Numbered from the stretch's first letter, positions 16,305 to 25,445 are shown. The stretch is 64,000 nt of DNA from Mesolinea sp040772305 (GCA_040772305.1 JAXGYK010000001.1:310001-374000), one strand, 5' to 3'. Numbers and translations: made by a program. The notes: generated by a model from the sequence alone, not told the origin.

Positions 16305-18893
16305 TTAACCAGGTATCACTTCCACCACAGAGCCGACAGCGTTCTTACTGACCTCGATGCGGGCGGGGAATTGTTCCTTTAGTGCCTCAATATGGGTGAT
16401 GATCAGGATCAATGCAAAGTCATCCTTTACGATATTAATGGCCTCAATCAGGCGTTGCCGGCCTTCCAGATCCTGATTGCCAAACCCTTCATCAATCACC
16501 AGAGTCTGTAAACGTGCCCCTGCCCGCTGCGCCAGTATTTTGGAAAGCGCCACGCGAATAGCGAAGTTAATCCGGAATGCTTCGCCGCCAGAATAGGTTT
16601 CGTAGTCACGAGTGGCAGAGCCATCGCTAATAATAATATCCAGGGTTTCGCGTTTGTCTTCCCGACGGGGGTTCTTATATTCGCGCTGGGTAGCAAACTG
16701 AACGCTCATGCTGTAATTCGAAAGCCGCTGCAGGAGTTCATTGGCCTCGCGCTCCAGCTCCGGAAGTTCCTGCTCAATAAGCATGGCAGGCACTCCATCT
16801 TTGCCAAAGGCCTTCTCCAGACTGCGTAAGTCTGCTATTTCAGCCCGAATTTCTTCCCCTTCCGCATTTAATTGAGCCTGATGTTCCCGCTGCGTAGCAA
16901 TAGCGTTAAGCAACTGGCGCGCTGCACCCAGCTGACGATCCGATTCGGCGAGATCTTCCTGCAAGGCAAAAACAGTCTCCTGAGTTTGGCGGATATCCGG
17001 CAAGCCAGCTTCTGCGGCAGCCAGGGCAATACGAGCCTTGTCTGCATCTGCATTGGCCTGTTCATAAAGTTTTTTCTGCCGTTTTAGATTGTGCTCATCT
17101 TCTTGAATTGCAGTCTGAAGACTTTGGACCCGGCTGCGGGCTATCTTAAGTTCTTCCAAGGCTGCCTGTGTGTCACGCCCCTGCACTTCAGCCTGGTGTA
17201 ACATGCGATGTGCCTCAACGTCATATCCAAGCTCTTGCAGTTGTGCCCCCAGCTCCTTGGAGCGCGCTCGCAGTTCGGGTAAATAATCTTGGTTTTGTAA
17301 GTGGGCATTCAGTTTTTGCAAACGGGGTAGTTTATTTTGGTTCCAAGCCTCAAATTCTGCCGCCGCTGCATGCACTTGTTGAAAAAGACCTTCCGTTTTT
17401 ACCTGCAAGGATTGCAGCTTCTTTTCATCACTTCCCAACTGGCTACGCTCGGCAAGCAAACTTTGTTTTCGAGCATCTGTTTCGCTGCGTTGCCTGCGCA
17501 AATCGATAATCCGTTGCCGCAAGCTGTCGCATTCTTCATTCAGTTCTGCAATGAGCCGTTCACGGTCATGCTCATTTAGCGGCTGTCCGCAAAGCGGACA
17601 CGCAGCCCCTGCAATATCGAGCAAACGCTCCTTACGTTCTTTTGATTGTTTTCCTAATTGCAAGGCGTTTTTTTCTTCGCTGGACAGCGCAGCCAAGCTG
17701 CTTTCGGCAGCAGTAAGTTCAGCCTCCAGCGCTTCCCGGCGCCCAACAACCCGCTGCAATGCTTCCATTTCGATTTCAATTCTGGCCAGTTCCTTGTCCA
17801 AGGCAGACCCGGCAGCCTGCTTTTCCTGTACTTCAAGCCTTTGCGCTTCAAGGAGCTCGGCTTCCTTGCTCAATTCTGTAGTTTTGGCAAGCAGTTCTGC
17901 CTGCAATTTTTGAAGTTCCTGTTCGAGGGGCTGCGCTGCCTGAGCCAGTGCCTCAACTTGGGTTAATTGCTCGCGAACTGTCTGGTAACTCTGAGAAGCA
18001 GCTTCGATCTCGGCAGCCCGATCAAGCTTGGCTTGCAAGGCTTGCATTTCCATCTGTCTTTCAGCCAGTTTTTCTTCTATTTCATTCGCGTTACTTAAAA
18101 TTGCCTTGGCCTGACGCTCCAGCAAAGCCAGATTCTCTCTTTGCACTCTCAGGCGCTCCCGATTTGCCTGTTGGAGCTCCAATGTGGTTTGCTCTGCCCT
18201 CAATTTTTCGTTGATCAGCTCCCGCTTGGACTCAAGGTCGCTCAAACGCTGTCTGCGTTCCTCTTCTTGATCCAGTTCCCGTTGAACATCTTTTAGACGG
18301 GCTTCGTTGAGTATAAGGGCTTCATTGCGTTGGGCACGGCGGCGGGCGGCTGCATCGCGGTAGATCTCCCATTGGTCCAAGCCCAAAATGCTGGAAAGAA
18401 TGCGTTTGCGCTCCGCAGGCCGCTGGGTGGCAAAAGAATCAGCTTTCCCCTGCAGGAAGAAAGAGGCATTGACAAAACTGTCATAATCCAGCCTTAAAGT
18501 GCTTTCAATTTCCCGATCCGTTTCTTTAACGCTATGCTTGGTAAGAGTCCGCCACTTAGCCGGCGAATCAGCATCAGCCTGCTGGGTTTGAATGTAAAAA
18601 TCCAACTGAGTGCTTTTACCGCGTTGCAACGCCCTTATAACCCGATAAACCTGACCTTCATAGGTAAAATCCAAACTTACTTCAGCCCGTTTGCTGGCTG
18701 TGTTAATAATTGAGTCATCGGCTTTACGGGCTTTACCGTAAAGAGCATAGGTAATAGCATCCAAGAGGGAACTTTTTCCAGCGCCATTAGGTCCGGAAAT
18801 GCAGGCCAGCTCAAGGTCATTCAGGTTGATCTCTGCCGGCTGGCGTTCGTTATAAGAGGTAAAACCGCTGATGCGCAAGGATATGGGTATCAT
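16305..18893 (-). CDS. Rad50/SbcC-like SMC-family ATPase
   Basis: An 862-residue protein built like Rad50/SbcC. N-terminal Walker A is GPNGAGKSSLLDAITYALYG (about residues 35-54). Two long coiled-coil arms flank a zinc hook CPLC at about residue 431. The C-terminal lobe has the ABC signature TYSGGEAFRINFAIRVALSK (about 765) and Walker B TLVIDEGFGNQD (about 795). Such ATPases hold and process DNA ends, normally with the nuclease Mre11/SbcD. No mre11/sbcD is next to it; instead its start overlaps the herA stop by four bases (ATGA) in a nurA-X-herA-rad50 operon, which implies joint end resection. It is shorter than E. coli SbcC (about 1050), closer to archaeal Rad50. Confidence 0.9.
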   Translation of the reverse strand: MIPISLRISGFTSYNERQPAEINLNDLELACISGPNGAGKSSLLDAITYALYGKARKADDSIINTASKRAEVSLDFTYEGQVYRVIRALQRGKSTQLDFYIQTQQADADSPAKWRTLTKHSVKETDREIESTLRLDYDSFVNASFFLQGKADSFATQRPAERKRILSSILGLDQWEIYRDAAARRRAQRNEALILNEARLKDVQRELDQEEERRQRLSDLESKRELINEKLRAEQTTLELQQANRERLRVQRENLALLERQAKAILSNANEIEEKLAERQMEMQALQAKLDRAAEIEAASQSYQTVREQLTQVEALAQAAQPLEQELQKLQAELLAKTTELSKEAELLEAQRLEVQEKQAAGSALDKELARIEIEMEALQRVVGRREALEAELTAAESSLAALSSEEKNALQLGKQSKERKERLLDIAGAACPLCGQPLNEHDRERLIAELNEECDSLRQRIIDLRRQRSETDARKQSLLAERSQLGSDEKKLQSLQVKTEGLFQQVHAAAAEFEAWNQNKLPRLQKLNAHLQNQDYLPELRARSKELGAQLQELGYDVEAHRMLHQAEVQGRDTQAALEELKIARSRVQSLQTAIQEDEHNLKRQKKLYEQANADADKARIALAAAEAGLPDIRQTQETVFALQEDLAESDRQLGAARQLLNAIATQREHQAQLNAEGEEIRAEIADLRSLEKAFGKDGVPAMLIEQELPELEREANELLQRLSNYSMSVQFATQREYKNPRREDKRETLDIIISDGSATRDYETYSGGEAFRINFAIRVALSKILAQRAGARLQTLVIDEGFGNQDLEGRQRLIEAINIVKDDFALILIITHIEALKEQFPARIEVSKNAVGSVVEVIPG

Positions 18894-20596
18894 TCGTCCA
18901 TCCCCAGCAGGCGGTTATGATCAGTGATCGAGGCCGGCGCTGGCTTTTTGCCCAATACCTCTTCCCAAAAGCGGTTATCGTAGCGCCGGGAGCGCATCGG
19001 AATGGGCATGGGAACGGTCCATCCCAGCATCAGGACTTCTTCTTTGGGCTGCAGTTTGGCTAGCATGCCCCGCAAAGCACTGCGTCCCGGCAATCCGGAA
19101 AGCACCGCATTGATGTCATCCTCGTCCCCCAGGGCACCGCTGATGCGCGTGCCCAACTGGCTCATTACCTCATCATAGATCTGTGATGGCCGCTGGTCGA
19201 TAATCAGCAGGGTGACATAATACTTGCGCATTTCACGTGCGATTGTCGAAAAGATTGTTTGGCTGGCCATTTCGCGATTGAGCAGCTTATGTGCTTCTTC
19301 CACTACCACCACCAGGGGACGCGGCTCGGGGTTTTTTAGCCGGTCTTTGTGAAATTGATTGGTTAAATATTCCCAATGGTCGCGGATTTTCCGGGTGATA
19401 AGGTTAGTCACTAAAAGATAGTCCAGCTCTCCATCGTTGTTCCCGAACGAGAGCACCACATGGCGGCCCTCCTCAAGGTTTTTGATAATATCGTCCAAGC
19501 CATTACTGGCAGGCTGGTCCACAAGGTAGCTCCGCTGTTCAATGCGCCCTAGCTTTGTGCGTAGCGACTCAGCAGAACGCTCATGAACACCCACACTTTG
19601 AGCCCAATAGGCTACCGAATCTGGCGCCGGGATGCGTTTATTGTTCTCATCCCGCTCCGTTGCACCCACTTTCATTTGCATAAAATTTGTGAACCAGTTG
19701 GCTCCAAAATCACGCTCCAAATAGCTTAGAACAATCGGCGCGTTATCGGTAAGGTTTAATGCCTGGCTAAGCTGCAGGACATCTTCGGCAGTAATGTCGG
19801 AATGGGCAATCTGCAGACTGAAATCGGGCTGCATTGCGCCAAAACTGGTGCCCGTCCCCAGACCTACCAAGCGCACACGAGCATTAAAGCCGGACTTTAA
19901 GCCGCGCACACCCGCGCCAGTATCCGAGGAGGTAGTGTCAGGTCCATATTCATTGTGCATGTCAAAAATGAGCGTGGAAGCAGCACCATATTTGATGAGT
20001 CCAGCCAATATCATGCGTGCCAAAAAGCTTTTTCCACTGCCCGTGGTACCGAAAATTCCAGCCGAGCGTTGTACAAATTTTTTAAGGTTCAAACAAATCG
20101 GATGTCCTTGTTCGCGCGTCTTGCCGATACGAAAAATCTCCTTCCCATTTTCCGCGCCAAAGATTTTGCTGATATCCTCGGCTGCAGCCAGGCGCACCTT
20201 GCTATGGTGCTCCGGGAGTGTTTTTACCGTGCTTGGTTGTGAGTCTTCAGGGTTCAGCGCTCTCCAAGCCTCGTACTCGGGTGCATTGAGGTCCGGCCCG
20301 ATTTCCATCATCAACACCGGCATAACAGCCAAAGTAGGGAAGAGAGTCGCTTTGTCGAGCAGAGCAGCTAATTGCGGTGTAAATCTGGCGCCAGAAACCT
20401 CACCGGCATAACGTTCATCCAATGCTTGCAGCTGAATGTCCGTCACCAGGCAGTAAAATCGCCAGTTTTGGCTATCAGTCACTACAAAAGCGCCTTCCTG
20501 AACTTCACCTACTGGCACTGTAAGCCGTACCTGCAGGTTCGCTTCCAAACCGCCGCCGCTTACATACCCTATTGAGTCTTGTGTGCTCAGTTCCAT
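18890..20596 (-). CDS. herA: HerA-type hexameric DNA translocase (HAS-barrel plus FtsK/HerA ATPase)
   Basis: A 568-residue protein. The first 60 residues form a HAS-barrel-like domain (YVSGGGLEANLQVRLTVPVG then GAFVVTDSQNWRFYCLVTDI). The ATPase has Walker A GTTGSGKSFLARMILAGL (about 178-195), an acidic strand STLIFDMHNEYGPD, Walker B PLVVVVEEAHKLLNREMA (about 425) and the glutamine/arginine region LLIIDQRPSQI. In archaea HerA pumps DNA through the NurA nuclease and cooperates with Mre11-Rad50 in resecting broken ends. Here nurA is in the same operon two genes upstream, and a Rad50-like gene overlaps its stop. Its start overlaps the upstream gene by 10 bp. Confidence 0.92.
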   Translation of the reverse strand: MELSTQDSIGYVSGGGLEANLQVRLTVPVGEVQEGAFVVTDSQNWRFYCLVTDIQLQALDERYAGEVSGARFTPQLAALLDKATLFPTLAVMPVLMMEIGPDLNAPEYEAWRALNPEDSQPSTVKTLPEHHSKVRLAAAEDISKIFGAENGKEIFRIGKTREQGHPICLNLKKFVQRSAGIFGTTGSGKSFLARMILAGLIKYGAASTLIFDMHNEYGPDTTSSDTGAGVRGLKSGFNARVRLVGLGTGTSFGAMQPDFSLQIAHSDITAEDVLQLSQALNLTDNAPIVLSYLERDFGANWFTNFMQMKVGATERDENNKRIPAPDSVAYWAQSVGVHERSAESLRTKLGRIEQRSYLVDQPASNGLDDIIKNLEEGRHVVLSFGNNDGELDYLLVTNLITRKIRDHWEYLTNQFHKDRLKNPEPRPLVVVVEEAHKLLNREMASQTIFSTIAREMRKYYVTLLIIDQRPSQIYDEVMSQLGTRISGALGDEDDINAVLSGLPGRSALRGMLAKLQPKEEVLMLGWTVPMPIPMRSRRYDNRFWEEVLGKKPAPASITDHNRLLGMDE

Positions 20597-21216
20597 GATT
20601 GCTCCAAATCTGACAAGGCGTCCAAAAGCTGGGTAAGGCGGTCATAATCACTGCGCAAGCTGCGGATCAGTATTTCCATTAACTGAGGATACCAGGTCTT
20701 AGGATCCCGCTGTGCGGGTTGCCAGTTATTCAGCTGATTGATATGGGCAACAATCAATTCCTGATCCGGGAACTCTGTTTGGCTGAGAATATGGCGTAAA
20801 TAGCTGAATTTGCCCGCACTGCAAAAAGCAAAGCCTTCATCAGCACCGCAAAGGCGCAGAGTTTGCAGCGCAAGCGGCACCTGCCCGGGCAAACGATGAT
20901 GAAACCTGCCCTCAGCCTGGAACCCCAGTGTAATTACCGCCAATTCGACGGGCTGGTTACGGTTATAGCGGTTATCTGCACGCTGTTCGGCTTTCAGCCG
21001 ACCTTCGCTTACCAATTGATGCACCAGCCCATCGTCCAACACCTGGATGTTTGCAATCAGCCCATAAGTTTTTGAATTGGCTTGGCCGTCGACCACACAA
21101 AGACTGCCCAAGAGCGGCTCCTGCAGTTCTTCAAGTGCTTGCGCGCGGGTTCCAACCGTAAAAAACCTTGCATCGGCGCGTAACAAGTGGCCAATTACAA
21201 CTGATTCCTGGACCAT
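20587..21216 (-). CDS. HAS-barrel-like protein between nurA and herA
   Basis: A 209-residue protein with no enzyme motif. Its first 65 residues (VVIGHLLRADARFFTVGTRA then LGSLCVVDGQANSKTYGLIANIQ) have the strand pattern of the HAS-barrel that opens HerA: a glycine-turn strand, a G-x-L-V-x-V strand and a YGLIANI strand. The rest (about 95-209) has a conserved-looking CGADEGFAFC and a helical C-terminus. It begins directly after the nurA stop (TAAATG, with GGGAGG inside the nurA end) and overlaps the herA start by 10 bp. I infer an adaptor of the HerA-NurA machine. The barrel call rests on pattern only. Confidence 0.6.
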   Translation of the reverse strand: MVQESVVIGHLLRADARFFTVGTRAQALEELQEPLLGSLCVVDGQANSKTYGLIANIQVLDDGLVHQLVSEGRLKAEQRADNRYNRNQPVELAVITLGFQAEGRFHHRLPGQVPLALQTLRLCGADEGFAFCSAGKFSYLRHILSQTEFPDQELIVAHINQLNNWQPAQRDPKTWYPQLMEILIRSLRSDYDRLTQLLDALSDLEQSWN

Positions 21217-22401
21217 TTAACCTCCCAATTTTTCCTTACCAAAGGCTTTCGCACTAATGGAACCGTGCTCCATACCTGCATCACGCCAGGCCTGCGCAAG
21301 CATCTTTTCGATTGCAGCCGCTTCGTTTCTTCCAATAACGGCTTCTTCATGAGCACGGGTAAGCACATAGGGAAAAGGATGCAGCGGCGTAACCTGTGTA
21401 TCTGCAAAGACAACCGCGTGCAATGCTGCAATTAAGGCTGACTGCTGGGCAATCCAGTGCGCAAACTCCACTCTCGCCAGAATAGGGCTGCCATCTAATT
21501 CATCCTGTCCCAGGCAAATATAGAAACAAAAAACCCGCTGGGGTAGTTCTGATGAGCCGCCCCGGGGTCGTTTAGAAATAATCTCAAAAACAGCCGAACG
21601 TTCACCAGGTCGTTTAAGATGTTCCTGGAAAAGCTCCAGATCGGTAGTAGGCAAGGCACGCATTACAGCGCTGACAGACTCGGGATTGATATCCTTCAAT
21701 TGGCTGATGGCCAACATGCGGCTCAGCATTGCACTGCCAGGTTTATCGATGTAACCGGCATGTAAGATCTGCTTTTGAGCAAAGAGCGTTTCAAGGCTGG
21801 CAAGCTGTTCTTCGATGCGCGGGTCTGCGTGCATGTCTTCCCGGCTGCGGTGAACTTCCAGTGAACCATCACTCAGCGCGATACGTAAGCCCTGGCTTTC
21901 ACCGGCAAAAAGCTGCGGGATCAGCGCACGTTCTGCCAGGTCGCGCTGCAGGTCAACCTCAGTATCTGAAATAAGGCTTCCATAATGATTGAACATGGCA
22001 GCAAAAGGGATGATATGGCTGCGTTTACCTGTCCAAGGTACCCGTCCGCTGCCATGGTCAACACCAATCCAGCCCACATTAATCAGGCCAAACGGAACTG
22101 CCTGATGTCGGCTGGGAACAATCTGCGAGCCATCAATGCCTAACAAACTGTAGCTTGACGGTGGAGCTGGCGCAGCAACTATGGTATGAAATGGCTCCCT
22201 AAACGGCCGGGCAAGATACAAGGCTGGTAATTTCCGCAATGCTTCGTCAATCTTCTGGTTAATGGCTTGCAAATCCAGGTCTGGCGAGAAGAACAAGGCA
22301 CGGTCGGCTTCGCAGGAATCACGACGGCTGGCCAAAAGCTCAGCAGAAACACGGGCATGTTCCGGCAAGTCTTGTATCAGCTCTATGTAATTCGCAGGCA
22401 T
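21217..22401 (-). CDS. nurA: NurA-family 5'-3' nuclease
   Basis: A 394-residue protein with the ordered NurA motifs: LGIDGSQIVPSRHQ (Asp90, a metal ligand of motif I), IALSDGSLEVHR (about 174-185, motif II with a second Asp), HAGYIDKPGSAMLSRMLA (about 214-231) and PFPYVLTRAHEEAVIGRNEA near the C-terminus. NurA dimers cut DNA fed through them by HerA. It is the first gene of the operon that continues with the HAS-barrel protein, herA and the Rad50-like ATPase. The ATG at 22401 has GGAGAA 4 nt upstream and a TATAAT box at 22423-22428 (minus strand). All acidic motif residues look intact. Confidence 0.9.
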   Translation of the reverse strand: MPANYIELIQDLPEHARVSAELLASRRDSCEADRALFFSPDLDLQAINQKIDEALRKLPALYLARPFREPFHTIVAAPAPPSSYSLLGIDGSQIVPSRHQAVPFGLINVGWIGVDHGSGRVPWTGKRSHIIPFAAMFNHYGSLISDTEVDLQRDLAERALIPQLFAGESQGLRIALSDGSLEVHRSREDMHADPRIEEQLASLETLFAQKQILHAGYIDKPGSAMLSRMLAISQLKDINPESVSAVMRALPTTDLELFQEHLKRPGERSAVFEIISKRPRGGSSELPQRVFCFYICLGQDELDGSPILARVEFAHWIAQQSALIAALHAVVFADTQVTPLHPFPYVLTRAHEEAVIGRNEAAAIEKMLAQAWRDAGMEHGSISAKAFGKEKLGG

Positions 22402-22422
22402 TATTCTCCAGTAGACTATTGA

Positions 22423-22428
22423 ATTATA
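22423..22428 (-). promoter_or_regulatory. -10 box (TATAAT) of the nurA-herA-rad50-like operon
   Basis: TATAAT on the minus strand, about 21 nt before the nurA ATG, with a GGAGAA ribosome site in between. The -35 region is not consensus. Confidence 0.4.
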
Positions 22429-22594
22429 GCAAAGACGGTATCTTTAACGGGAAGTCATTAAGCAGGTCTTTATCTGAACTCAAAAGCTAGACACTTTCTG
22501 TGTTCACACTTAAGATATAACGGGAACTAAAACGAGATTGCCAGCGTCCTACAAATAGACCGAGGTAATATTACGAAGAAACAAAGGAGTCGAG

Positions 22595-23347
22595 ATGAAA
22601 CGAAACAGCATTCTGATTATATTAAGTATCCTTGTTATAGGAGGAATAGCCCTTATGGCTTTTAACCAGCGACCAGTACTGGCACAGGATAATAATCCTA
22701 ATAGCCAAGGCAATTTAGTCCGTACCCTCACAGTAGATGGCACTGGAAGCATCATTCTGGTTCCGGATATGGCCTACGTCAACATCGGCGTGAACAGCGA
22801 GGGTGAACAGGTAGCTGAAGCCTTACGCAGGAACAACGAGTTAGCCCGTCAAATCGCCAATACCCTTAAAGCAGCTGGTGTAGAAGAAAAAGACATCCAA
22901 ACAGCTAACTTTAATGTGTATCCGCAGCAGCGCTACGATAACAACGGGCAAGTGACAGGCACTTATTTTTCTGTAAGCAACAACCTGTATGTAACCGTGC
23001 GCAATCTGAGTAAACTGGGTGAATTACTGGATCTCGTAACTCAAAGCGGTGCTAACAATATCTATGGCATTCAATTTGATATCAAAGACCGCCGCGCCGT
23101 CCTTGACCAGGCTCGTGATTTGGCATTAGCCGATGCAAAAGCCAAAGCTGCAGATGTTGCCAAAGTTATGGATGTGACCTTAACCGAAGTGCTGCACATT
23201 AACACCAGTCAAAGCAACTTTAACCCCATCCCTTATGGAATGGGTGCCGGAGACATGACGGTTCGTAGCAACGACAGCAGCGTTCCGGTAGCTGCCGGAC
23301 AAATTGAAATCACCTTTACTGCCACGCTCGTTTACGGCATCAAGTAA
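22595..23347 (+). CDS. Secreted SIMPL-domain protein (DUF541)
   Basis: A 250-residue protein with a signal peptide (MKRNSILIILSILVIGGIAL, cleavage probably after VLAQ near residue 30). The SIMPL domain spans about 43-245: VDGTGSIILVPDMAYVNIGV, ALRRNNELARQIANTLKAAG, VEEKDIQTANFNVYPQQRYD, and a C-terminal strand GQIEITFTATLVYGI. SIMPL proteins form periplasmic or extracellular oligomers of largely unknown role. An AAAGGAG ribosome site precedes the ATG. A strong terminator follows 18 bp after the stop, so it is monocistronic. Confidence 0.9.
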   Translation: MKRNSILIILSILVIGGIALMAFNQRPVLAQDNNPNSQGNLVRTLTVDGTGSIILVPDMAYVNIGVNSEGEQVAEALRRNNELARQIANTLKAAGVEEKDIQTANFNVYPQQRYDNNGQVTGTYFSVSNNLYVTVRNLSKLGELLDLVTQSGANNIYGIQFDIKDRRAVLDQARDLALADAKAKAADVAKVMDVTLTEVLHINTSQSNFNPIPYGMGAGDMTVRSNDSSVPVAAGQIEITFTATLVYGIK

Positions 23348-23365
23348 GCCCTTTTATCAATCAGG

Positions 23366-23397
23366 AACCCCGCAATGGATTTCATGCGGGGTTTTTT
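23366..23397 (+). terminator. Rho-independent terminator of the SIMPL gene
   Basis: AACCCCGCA, a 10-nt loop, TGCGGGGTT (9-bp perfect stem), then a T run. Confidence 0.88.
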
Positions 23398-23439
23398 ATA
23401 TCAACATGATAGAATTTGAGCATCCCAAAAGAGAGGAGC

Positions 23440-23583
23440 ATGCAGCACACCGAAACTCAGCCTGGCTTATACCGCAAAAAGACACAGCTTATACAGTTTT
23501 TAATCCTGGAATCTTGTCCGTCAGGCAATACAATTGCAAAGCACAGCTTTAGGCCTGGCAATACATCCCTTCTTGAGTTTTGA
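23440..23583 (+). CDS. Possible small ORF 1 upstream of pgm (47 aa)
   Basis: An ATG at 23440 has a good ribosome site (GAGAGGAG, 1-2 nt from the start) and opens 47 codons, MQHTETQPGLYRKKTQLIQF and on, ending at TGA 23581-23583. It does not match any family I know. Spacing of the Shine-Dalgarno is tight. It may be a real microprotein, a leader peptide, or part of a decayed gene together with the next ORF. Confidence 0.25.
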   Translation: MQHTETQPGLYRKKTQLIQFLILESCPSGNTIAKHSFRPGNTSLLEF

Positions 23584-23596
23584 CGACAAAAGGACA

Positions 23597-23755
23597 ATGG
23601 AAATTCTGCATATTCCCGAGGATTACACTCCACAAAACATGAATGCAATTGGGCAAGCGGATAGAATAGAAGTAGTTTCTGCGCACAATTTGGCGCGTGA
23701 ATATCCAAGTCAACGTAGAGCACTGGACGAGTCCGTCCGGAAAGGTAGTTTTTAA
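23597..23755 (+). CDS. Possible small protein coupled to pgm (52 aa)
   Basis: An ATG at 23597 preceded by AAAGGACA opens 52 codons (MEILHIPEDYTPQNMNAIGQ to RKGSF). Its TAA overlaps the pgm ATG by one base (TAATG), which is the coupling style of real genes in this window. The peptide is hydrophilic, with no membrane segment or cysteines. No family recognised. pgm has its own ribosome site (GGAAAGGTAG) inside this ORF, so the overlap could also be chance. Confidence 0.35.
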   Translation: MEILHIPEDYTPQNMNAIGQADRIEVVSAHNLAREYPSQRRALDESVRKGSF

Positions 23756-25395
23756 TGGCGATTCATCCTTTAGCTGGCCAGCCAGCCCCCCAAGAAGTTT
23801 TGGTAGATCTTGAAGTTTTGCGCAACGCCTATTATGACCAACATCCAGACCCTGAAAACAAGGCTCAGGCAGTAGTGTTCGGCACCTCTGGTCACCGCGG
23901 AACCTCATTAAACGGCTCATTTACAGATGACCACGTAGCAGCAATTTGTCAGGCCATTTACGAATATCGCAAAATGGAAGGCACCAATGGGCCTTTAATA
24001 ATGGGCGCAGACACGCATGCACTCAGCGGTCCCGCACTTTTTACAGCCATAGAAGTTTTCGCCGGGAACGAAATGCCGCTCTGGATTCACAACGGGCACA
24101 AGTACACCCCTACTCCAGCAATCTCCCATGCTATTCTCACATATAACCAGGGGCGCAGTGATGGGCTGGCAGACGGTGTTGTCATCTCGCCGTCGCATAA
24201 CCCTCCCGAAGACGGTGGCTTTAAATACAACCCGCCAAACGGCGGCCCAGCCGATACCGACACAACCCGTTGGATCCAAAACCGCGCTAATCAAATCATT
24301 GCCGAGGGTTTGTCATCTGTTAAGCGCATTCCGCTGGAACGAGCTATGCAGGCGGACACCACCCGCGAAATCGATTTGATTATGCCCTACGTAAAAGATT
24401 TGCAGAACGTGGTAGATATGCAGGCCATTGCTTCTGCCGGTTTACATATTGGCGTAGACCCCCTGGGCGGCTCTGGCTTGGAATACTGGCAACCCATCGC
24501 TGACTTGTACCAGCTCAACCTGGACGTTATTAACCCGGTAGTGGACCCCACTTTTTCGTTCATGACCCTGGACTGGGATGGCAAGATCCGCATGGACTGC
24601 AGCAGCCCATACGCGATGGCCAAGTTGGTAGGGCTGAAAGACCGTTTTGACATCGCTTTTGGTAACGATGTGGATTATGACCGGCATGGAATCGTAACTC
24701 CCAGCGTGGGATTAATGAACCCTAATCACTACCTTGCTGTGGCCATATGGTACCTCTTCCAAAACCGACCGCAGTGGAGTGAAAATGCCCAGGTGGGGAA
24801 AACTTTGGTTTCCTCTTCGATGATTGATCGGGTAGTGGAAAAAATTGGCCGGCAATTGTATGAGGTACCAGTAGGCTTTAAATGGTTTGTGCCGGGGCTG
24901 CTTAGCGGTTCCGTGGGTTTTGGGGGAGAGGAAAGCGCGGGAGCAAGCTTTTTACGGCGAAATGGCAGCACCTGGACTACCGATAAGGATGGCTTTATTC
25001 TGGATTTGCTGGCGGCAGAGATTCTGGCTGTTACCGGCAAAGACCCTGGGGTCCAATACCGCATTCTGGAAGAAGAACTGGGAACCAGCTACTATGCACG
25101 CATTGATGCACCTGCTAACAGAGAACAGAAAGCCAGGCTAGCCAAACTGCAACCGGAACAGGTGAAAAGCTCCGAATTAGCCGGCGAACCGATTTTACAG
25201 CGCCTTACAAAAGCAGCCGGCAACTCTGCAGATATCGGTGGTTTAAAGGTGGTAACTGAAAATGGCTGGTTTGCTGCCAGACCTTCCGGAACCGAGGACG
25301 TGTATAAGATTTATGCTGAAAGCCTCAAGAGCGCAGAGCATTTGGCAGAAATTCAAGCTGAAGCGCGGGATATTGTTGATAAAGTTATAGCTTAG
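23755..25395 (+). CDS. pgm: Phosphoglucomutase (alpha-D-glucose-phosphate specific)
   Basis: A 546-residue protein, the same length as E. coli Pgm. It has the N-terminal VFGTSGHRGTSLNGSFTDDH, the active-site serine loop VVISPSHNPPEDGGFKYN, the metal loop GNDVDYDRHGIVTPS, the sugar loop GFGGEESAGASFLR and the phosphate loop ARPSGTEDVYKIYAES. It interconverts glucose 1-phosphate and glucose 6-phosphate, feeding nucleotide-sugar and glycogen synthesis. The start has GGAAAGG upstream and overlaps a possible 52-codon ORF. A terminator follows 15 bp after the stop. Confidence 0.96.
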   Translation: MAIHPLAGQPAPQEVLVDLEVLRNAYYDQHPDPENKAQAVVFGTSGHRGTSLNGSFTDDHVAAICQAIYEYRKMEGTNGPLIMGADTHALSGPALFTAIEVFAGNEMPLWIHNGHKYTPTPAISHAILTYNQGRSDGLADGVVISPSHNPPEDGGFKYNPPNGGPADTDTTRWIQNRANQIIAEGLSSVKRIPLERAMQADTTREIDLIMPYVKDLQNVVDMQAIASAGLHIGVDPLGGSGLEYWQPIADLYQLNLDVINPVVDPTFSFMTLDWDGKIRMDCSSPYAMAKLVGLKDRFDIAFGNDVDYDRHGIVTPSVGLMNPNHYLAVAIWYLFQNRPQWSENAQVGKTLVSSSMIDRVVEKIGRQLYEVPVGFKWFVPGLLSGSVGFGGEESAGASFLRRNGSTWTTDKDGFILDLLAAEILAVTGKDPGVQYRILEEELGTSYYARIDAPANREQKARLAKLQPEQVKSSELAGEPILQRLTKAAGNSADIGGLKVVTENGWFAARPSGTEDVYKIYAESLKSAEHLAEIQAEARDIVDKVIA

Positions 25396-25410
25396 GGAAG
25401 CAATACTGAG

Positions 25411-25445
25411 ACAGGCGAGCTAAATACTCGCCTGTTTTGATTTTA
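25411..25445 (+). terminator. Rho-independent terminator of pgm
   Basis: ACAGGCGAG, a 7-nt loop, CTCGCCTGT, then TTTGATTTT. The stem is 9 bp and perfect. Confidence 0.82.
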
